6,699 nt of DNA from Thermoplasmata archaeon (GTDB taxonomy: Archaea > Thermoplasmatota > Thermoplasmata > Lutacidiplasmatales > UBA184). The first letter of the stretch is position 1, and the number at the start of each line of letters is the position of its first letter. The translations under genes were made by a program, and so were the position numbers. The notes beneath the pieces were generated by a model. The model did no database searches. It saw nothing but the letters and a program-made list of their open reading frames with translations, and had not been told where the DNA came from. Below are positions 1 to 3,505 of the stretch, piece after piece. The DNA lies in the NCBI GenBank assembly GCA_030037875.1, contig JASHPV010000014.1:1-6699 (forward strand), written 5' to 3'.

Positions 1-558
1 CATGCCGGTGGCTTCCAGGGCAGCGGTCCGAGCGACAAGGAGTTCCGCCCCCGCGGGAATCTTCTCTGTGGTGACGTAGCGCGTTGAATCCGCCGAAGCG
101 AGGAGAGTGCCAGAACCGACTATAGGGAACGAGCTTGCTGAATACCGACCGGTGTGGCCCGTAACGATCGCCGCACCGAGACGCCGCGCCTCTCGCCCGA
201 GCACTCTCAGGATCTTTTCGAGCACGCGATCGGACGTTCCCGGTGGGACGTTCACATCGAACGTGGCCCAATCCGGTGGACGTCCCGTCGTAGTCAGATC
301 GCTCGCTAGAATGTGGAACGCGAACCAGGCGGCTCGCTCCCATCCGAGACGGGGTTCGATGTAAAGCGGGTCCGTCGTGGAAAGCAGCACAGCGCCATTT
401 CGGAGGCGAACCACCCCGACGTCCACTCCCGTCTTGGGACCTACGACCACATCTCTTCGGGAAGCTCCAAGGTGGGGCCGGATGGCGCGCTCGAAGAACG
501 ACCGCGACACCTTGCCTTCCTTCGATTGGGCGGCGCCGGTGCGTCGGGGTCTGGGCAT
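1..558 (-). CDS. AIR synthase-related (PurM/HypE-like) protein, C-terminus cut by window edge
   Basis: An open minus-strand frame runs from ATG at 558 to base 1 without a stop, giving the first 186 residues. The pattern fits the N-terminal half of the PurM/HypE/SelD/ThiL ATP-binding superfamily: a G-V-D-x-G-V-V strand near residues 44-50, TTDP at 61-64, an S-D-L equivalent of the family's N-D motif at 86-88 followed by G-R-P, a helix (about 110-127), then an A-I-V-x-G-H-T strand-loop at 130-136, equivalent to the I-V-G-G-H-T segment of HypE. Family members bind ATP at a dimer interface; HypE dehydrates the thiocarboxamide used to build the hydrogenase cyanide ligand. No hydrogenase gene is visible, so a HypE role is not established and this may be one of the archaeal AIR-synthase paralogues of unknown function. 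An in-frame TAG lies seven codons before the ATG and no other start lies between; GTG at codon 17 is an alternative. No Shine-Dalgarno is visible. Confidence 0.82.
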   Translation of the reverse strand, partial: MPRPRRTGAAQSKEGKVSRSFFERAIRPHLGASRRDVVVGPKTGVDVGVVRLRNGAVLLSTTDPLYIEPRLGWERAAWFAFHILASDLTTTGRPPDWATFDVNVPPGTSDRVLEKILRVLGREARRLGAAIVTGHTGRYSASSFPIVGSGTLLASADSTRYVTTEKIPAGAELLVARTAALEATGM

Positions 559-579
559 CCTTGTGCGAGTTGGACGAGA

Positions 580-587
580 CTATGTAA
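580..587. promoter_or_regulatory. AT-rich TATA-like element between two divergent genes
   Basis: In a GC-rich 53-base gap the only AT-rich patch reads TTACATAG on the minus strand and CTATGTAA on the plus strand. Its centre is about 25 bases from the minus-strand ATG at 558 and about 28 bases from the plus-strand GTG at 612. Archaeal TATA boxes sit about 26 bases before the transcription start, so both genes could be leaderless and served by the same box. The match to a TATA consensus is imperfect; the call rests on spacing and contrast in base composition. Confidence 0.4.
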
Positions 588-611
588 GCCCCGACGTTCC
601 TTCTTCACGCC

Positions 612-761
612 GTGCTGGCCGCCGTCGACTTCTTCGCCCTCGGATTGTTGTTCGGTCTCGCGTTCATCATCATCGTCTTCCTCGTGACATTGTGGCGACA
701 CCGGCGTCGAGAACGTAAGTGGGCCGAGGCGGAGGCCAGGCAGCTCCTGGGCCCTCGATAA
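612..761 (+). CDS. Small single-span membrane protein (49 aa), function unknown
   Basis: A GTG-started frame codes for 49 residues ending at TAA 759-761. Residues 2-27 are an almost uninterrupted hydrophobic run (rich in A, F, L, I, V) with a single Asp at residue 5. A strongly basic stretch follows (RHRRRERK, about 29-36), then a short polar tail rich in A and E. The positive-inside rule places the basic tail in the cytoplasm, so it is probably a membrane-anchored microprotein with an extracytoplasmic N-terminus. An in-frame TAA at 585-587 limits the start, and GTG 612 is the only ATG/GTG/TTG before the hydrophobic run. It lies 30 bases before the phosphodiesterase gene on the same strand, suggesting co-transcription. 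I recognise no family. The membrane-span pattern followed by a basic stop-transfer segment is unlikely in a random frame, but the gene is short enough to remain uncertain. Confidence 0.6.
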   Translation: MLAAVDFFALGLLFGLAFIIIVFLVTLWRHRRRERKWAEAEARQLLGPR

Positions 762-791
762 CCACTTGAGTCCACACCACTCGGCGGGCCC

Positions 792-2189
792 GTGAAATCC
801 GCTCGCCGTCGGCTGCTCGTGCTCGGCCTCGACTCCGTTCCCCCCGAGTTTCTGTTTGACCGGTTCCTACCCCGGATGCCCCGAGTCAAGGCGCTGCTGG
901 ACCGGTCTCGGTTCGGCACCTTGCTCAGCACCGACCCGCCCATCACCGTTCCGGCCTGGGCCGTCATGTTCACCGGAATGGACCCGGGCTCGCTCGGCCT
1001 GTACGGGTTCCGTCACCGCCGCCCGGGCTCGTACACGGAGATGTACACGCCGACACCGCAGATGATTCCCTTTCCTCCGCTCTGGTCGATCCTGTCTCGG
1101 CTGGGCCGACGGGTGGCGGTGATCGGAATGCCGCCCGGGTATCCCCCACCCACAGTAAACGGCGTCTACGTCTCCGATTTCCTCACGCCCGACGGCGCGA
1201 AGGACTTCGTGACGCCTTCCTCCCTCGCCCCCGAAATCGAAGCGGTGAGCGGCGGCTACGACTTCGACATCACGTTCCGTGCCGAGGACCGACCCCGCGT
1301 CGAGCGTGAGCTGTTTGCCATGACCCGCAAACGGTGGGCCGTGGCCCGAGATCTGTGGCGGAAAGAGCGATGGGACCTCTTCGCGATTCACGAGATCGGT
1401 ACCGACCGACTGCATCACGCCTTCTGGAAATACTTCGACGCGACGCATCCGCGATTCGTGCCGGGTTCCGAATACGCCGACGTGGCGGACCGATACTACA
1501 CGCTGCTGGATCAGGAAATCGGTGCCCTTCTCGACCTGGTCCCGGATGACGTCTCCATCCTGATCGCTTCTGACCACGGGAGCATGGCGATGTTCGGTTG
1601 CTTCTGCATCAACCAATGGCTGGAAAAGGAAGGGTATCTTCGCCTCAAGTCGCCGCCTCCGGCGGCTGGAACCCCGCTTGAAAAGGTCGAAGTCGACTGG
1701 GACCGCACGGTCGCGTGGGGGGCGGGAGGGTACTATGCGCGAATCTTCTTCAACATCCGCGGGCGAGAACCCCGGGGGCAGCTAGCGAAAAGCGACGTCC
1801 CTTCGCTGGTCGAAAAGCTGACCCGCGGGCTCGAAGCGGTCCGACGGCCGGACGGGACTCCGCTTGGCGTGAAGGTGATCGATCCCACCCGGGCCTATCG
1901 CAGTGTCCGGGGAGATCCACCGGACCTGATGCTTTACTTCGGCGACCTACGCTGGCGATCGGCCGGTTCCGTTGGCCATCCGAGCCTGTTCCTGACTGAG
2001 AACGATACCGGCCCGGACGACGCGGTCCATTCATTCGATGGCGTGTTTGCGTTCGCGGATCCGCAGCGTCGGACGAGCGAGCACCTGCCCCCCCAGCAGA
2101 TCCTCGACATCGCTCCGACCCTTCTCCAGCACTTGGGGATTCCCGTCCCACCAATCGTGCAGGGCCGGCCGATCCGCGCGCTCGAGTGA
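792..2189 (+). CDS. Alkaline phosphatase superfamily phosphodiesterase / nucleotide pyrophosphatase-like protein
   Basis: This 465-residue protein has the full metal-site pattern of the alkaline phosphatase superfamily, type I phosphodiesterase/nucleotide pyrophosphatase branch. First metal ligand: D14 in LVLGLDS. Likely nucleophile: T52 in the P-P-I-T-V-P-A-W motif, followed by MFTG. Further ligands: D205 and H209 in GTDRLHHAFW, D261-H262 in ASDHGS, and H413 in VHSFDGVF. Such enzymes hydrolyse phosphomono- or diesters with two metal ions. The substrate cannot be read from the sequence; the branch resembles uncharacterised prokaryotic predicted AP-superfamily proteins. There is no signal peptide or membrane span: the N-terminus is short and basic, leading straight into the first beta strand, so the protein is probably cytoplasmic, or membrane-associated through a partner. 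The start is GTG at 792 without a clear Shine-Dalgarno, 30 bases after the small membrane-protein gene. It ends in TGA, 20 bases short of the convergent gene. Confidence 0.9.
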   Translation: MKSARRRLLVLGLDSVPPEFLFDRFLPRMPRVKALLDRSRFGTLLSTDPPITVPAWAVMFTGMDPGSLGLYGFRHRRPGSYTEMYTPTPQMIPFPPLWSILSRLGRRVAVIGMPPGYPPPTVNGVYVSDFLTPDGAKDFVTPSSLAPEIEAVSGGYDFDITFRAEDRPRVERELFAMTRKRWAVARDLWRKERWDLFAIHEIGTDRLHHAFWKYFDATHPRFVPGSEYADVADRYYTLLDQEIGALLDLVPDDVSILIASDHGSMAMFGCFCINQWLEKEGYLRLKSPPPAAGTPLEKVEVDWDRTVAWGAGGYYARIFFNIRGREPRGQLAKSDVPSLVEKLTRGLEAVRRPDGTPLGVKVIDPTRAYRSVRGDPPDLMLYFGDLRWRSAGSVGHPSLFLTENDTGPDDAVHSFDGVFAFADPQRRTSEHLPPQQILDIAPTLLQHLGIPVPPIVQGRPIRALE

Positions 2190-2209
2190 CCTCCGGGGCA
2201 TCCCGCAGT

Positions 2210-2488
2210 TTATTCTTGGGACATCCGGGAGCCGGAGGCCGGGATCACTTTGGGCTGGTCTGCCTCCGTGGGCATTCCGGTCTTGCCTTCGACGATATCG
2301 CAATCCTTCCAGTTGATCCCGACGGTGACCTTCGGAAAAGCGACCTTGAGGGTGTAGTTGGCGATCTTGCCGACGACCAGTCCTTGCGCGCCGGCAATGA
2401 GATTGGGGTTCATGACCGATAGGTCCCGGATGAGAATCACGCGCGTCTGGTTATACACCACGCGCGCTAGTTCGCTGCGGTCCTTCAT
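2210..2488 (-). CDS. Conserved-looking small protein (92 aa), unknown function, possible SH3-like barrel
   Basis: ATG at 2488 to TAA at 2210-2212 codes for 92 residues. A predicted N-terminal helix (KDRSELARVVYN) is followed by alternating beta strands: TRVILIRDL, a turn, A-Q-G-L-V-V-G-K-I, Y-T-L-K-V-A-F, V-T-V-G-I-N-W, then a D-I-V-E-G-K end and a loose tail rich in P, A and S. The short strands separated by glycine turns suggest a small beta barrel of the SH3/KOW kind, which in archaea often binds nucleic acid or protein; this is a fold guess only. I do not recognise the family. An in-frame TAG lies 13 codons upstream, with no ATG/GTG/TTG in between, so ATG 2488 is the start. The gene is convergent with the phosphodiesterase and divergent from the small protein gene beginning at 2598. 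A TATA-like CTTTAGG about 38 bases upstream could drive it. Confidence 0.75.
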   Translation of the reverse strand: MKDRSELARVVYNQTRVILIRDLSVMNPNLIAGAQGLVVGKIANYTLKVAFPKVTVGINWKDCDIVEGKTGMPTEADQPKVIPASGSRMSQE

Positions 2489-2520
2489 CGGGAGGCGTCC
2501 GACCGTGGCGAGAGCCTCCT

Positions 2521-2567
2521 TCGCCTAAAGTTTGCCCCCCCGTCGCCATGGAGGGCTTTTTAGGCGA
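2521..2567. promoter_or_regulatory. Divergent promoter region with a 9-bp inverted repeat overlapping both TATA-like boxes
   Basis: TCGCCTAAA at 2521-2529 is repeated exactly in inverse orientation as TTTAGGCGA at 2559-2567, with 29 bases between. Each arm carries a TATA-like, T-rich core: ACTTTAGG reading left and CTTTTTAGG reading right. The leftward arm ends 32 bases before the minus-strand ATG at 2488 and the rightward arm ends 30 bases before the plus-strand ATG at 2598. This near-symmetry suggests paired divergent core promoters with untranslated leaders of about 12 bases, or a binding site for a dimeric regulator that overlaps both. The spacer is C/G-rich (a run of seven C at 2535-2541). 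Confidence 0.45.
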
Positions 2568-2597
2568 GTGGCGGGTATGCCGCCGGCCCGGTACCTC

Positions 2598-2807
2598 ATG
2601 GCGTCAGCAGGTCATCGGCCCGAAAAATCCGAGAAGACCGTTCACCTGAGGATCGACCCGAACGATGAAAGCACGACCCTCGAAGACGTCCTCGCCAAGA
2701 TCTCCGAGATCCAGCGGAAGCACCCGGACCGGGAGGTCTTCTTCGACGGCGACGAGTACGCCATCTGCTCCCGGCCCAAGCGTACCAAGGCCGCCGCGGT
2801 CCACTGA
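2598..2807 (+). CDS. Small charged protein (69 aa) of unknown function, first gene of a two-gene unit with tpiA
   Basis: From ATG 2598 the protein has 69 residues. It shows a polar start, a strand (TVHLRID), a helix (TLEDVLAKISEIQRKHP), two short strands (REVFFDG and EYAICS) and a basic tail (RPKRTK). This is a compact beta-alpha-beta-beta layout; I do not recognise a family. The frame is open further upstream, with TTG at 2532 and ATG at 2577 as other starts. I prefer 2598 because the residues before it (M-P-P-A-R-Y-L and earlier) look like translated promoter DNA, because the TATA-like CTTTTTAGG at 2556-2564 would put the transcription start near 2586, after ATG 2577, and because the spacing mirrors that of the divergent gene. 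No Shine-Dalgarno is seen. The stop TGA lies 10 bases before the isomerase start, pointing to co-transcription and possibly coupled translation. Confidence 0.68.
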   Translation: MASAGHRPEKSEKTVHLRIDPNDESTTLEDVLAKISEIQRKHPDREVFFDGDEYAICSRPKRTKAAAVH

Positions 2808-2817
2808 ATCCGCCCCC

Positions 2818-3489
2818 TTGGGCGTCCCGATCTTCATCCTGAACCTCAAGGCGTACGCACCCCGGCTCGGTCCAGGGGCGCTGCAAATCGGCGAAACATT
2901 CGACGCCCGTCTCCACGCTTCGGGCGTCGCGGGAGCGATCGCGCCGGCAGCGCCGGACCTCGGCGTCCTCGCCCAGCACCTGCGGATCCCGGTGATCGCC
3001 CAGCACGCCGATGCGTTCGAGGCGGGTCCCTACACCGGATATGTCGTACCCGAAGCGATCGCGGCCGTCGGAGCCCAGGGAACCCTCCTGAATCACTCCG
3101 AACACCCGCTGCCCGTGTCGACCATTGCCGCAACGCTTCAACGGCTGGAGGCCGTTGGATTGGCGGCGGTCCTCTGCGCGCGAGACATCGCACAGTCCCG
3201 GGAACTGGCCACCTTCAGCCCCCGGTACTTGGCGGTCGAGCCACCGGAGCTGATCGGAGGAACGCGGTCTGTTTCGACCGCGCAGCCCTCGGTCGTGTCG
3301 GGCACCGTCTCCGCGGTCCGGGAAGTGTCGCCCCGGACCCACGTTCTGTGTGGAGCGGGAATCCACGACCGCCACGACGTCCGCCGGGCGTTCGAGCTCG
3401 GTACGGAAGGCATCCTCGTTTCCAGCGCGGTGACGCGCGCCGAGGACCCGAGTCGGGCCATCGACGAGCTGCTGGCCGGTTTTCCCTGA
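2818..3489 (+). CDS. tpiA: Triosephosphate isomerase, archaeal type
   Basis: This gene encodes the cytoplasmic enzyme interconverting dihydroxyacetone phosphate and glyceraldehyde 3-phosphate in glycolysis and gluconeogenesis. From TTG 2818 it is 223 residues, the short length typical of archaeal TIM barrels (bacterial and eukaryotic enzymes have about 250). Visible active-site residues: N9 and K11 in ILNLKAY, H93 in LLNHSEH, and the general-base glutamate E141 in AVEPPELIGG, which also begins the flexible loop 6. Phosphate-binding segments follow: CGAGIHD and the ILVSSAVT strand-turn near the C-terminus. The frame stays open upstream into the preceding gene, but that part is an R/S/P-rich out-of-frame shadow. 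TTG at 2818 puts the first residues (GVPIFILNLK) exactly on the family's first strand, and no ATG or GTG is available there. The start follows the upstream stop by 10 bases with no clear Shine-Dalgarno, so translation may depend on ribosomes finishing the upstream gene. Confidence 0.95.
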   Translation: MGVPIFILNLKAYAPRLGPGALQIGETFDARLHASGVAGAIAPAAPDLGVLAQHLRIPVIAQHADAFEAGPYTGYVVPEAIAAVGAQGTLLNHSEHPLPVSTIAATLQRLEAVGLAAVLCARDIAQSRELATFSPRYLAVEPPELIGGTRSVSTAQPSVVSGTVSAVREVSPRTHVLCGAGIHDRHDVRRAFELGTEGILVSSAVTRAEDPSRAIDELLAGFP

Positions 3490-3505
3490 ACCGACGGGCG
3501 GGTCG

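Noticed and set aside
107..718. Plus-strand frames at 107-364, 313-687 and 377-718
   Set aside because: They are R/P/S-rich and overlap the AIR-synthase-like gene on the other strand; the part after 612 is better explained by the 49-residue membrane protein frame.
441..973. Minus-strand frames at 441-701 and 605-973, one with a D/E run
   Set aside because: The acidic run is the antisense reading of the ATC/TTC/CTC codons of the membrane span at 612-761; neither frame shows a fold.
867..1616. Minus-strand frame of 249 codons opposite the phosphodiesterase gene
   Set aside because: The plus-strand frame has all metal-site motifs of the alkaline phosphatase superfamily; the reverse frame shows no motif.
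2535..2541. Run of seven C as a possible slippage or frameshift site
   Set aside because: It lies in the intergenic promoter spacer, outside the preferred coding frames, so slippage would not affect a product.
2665..2817. N-terminal extension of the isomerase frame to ATG 2665
   Set aside because: The extra 51 residues are R/S/P-rich, lie inside the upstream gene in another frame, and have no counterpart in archaeal triosephosphate isomerases.
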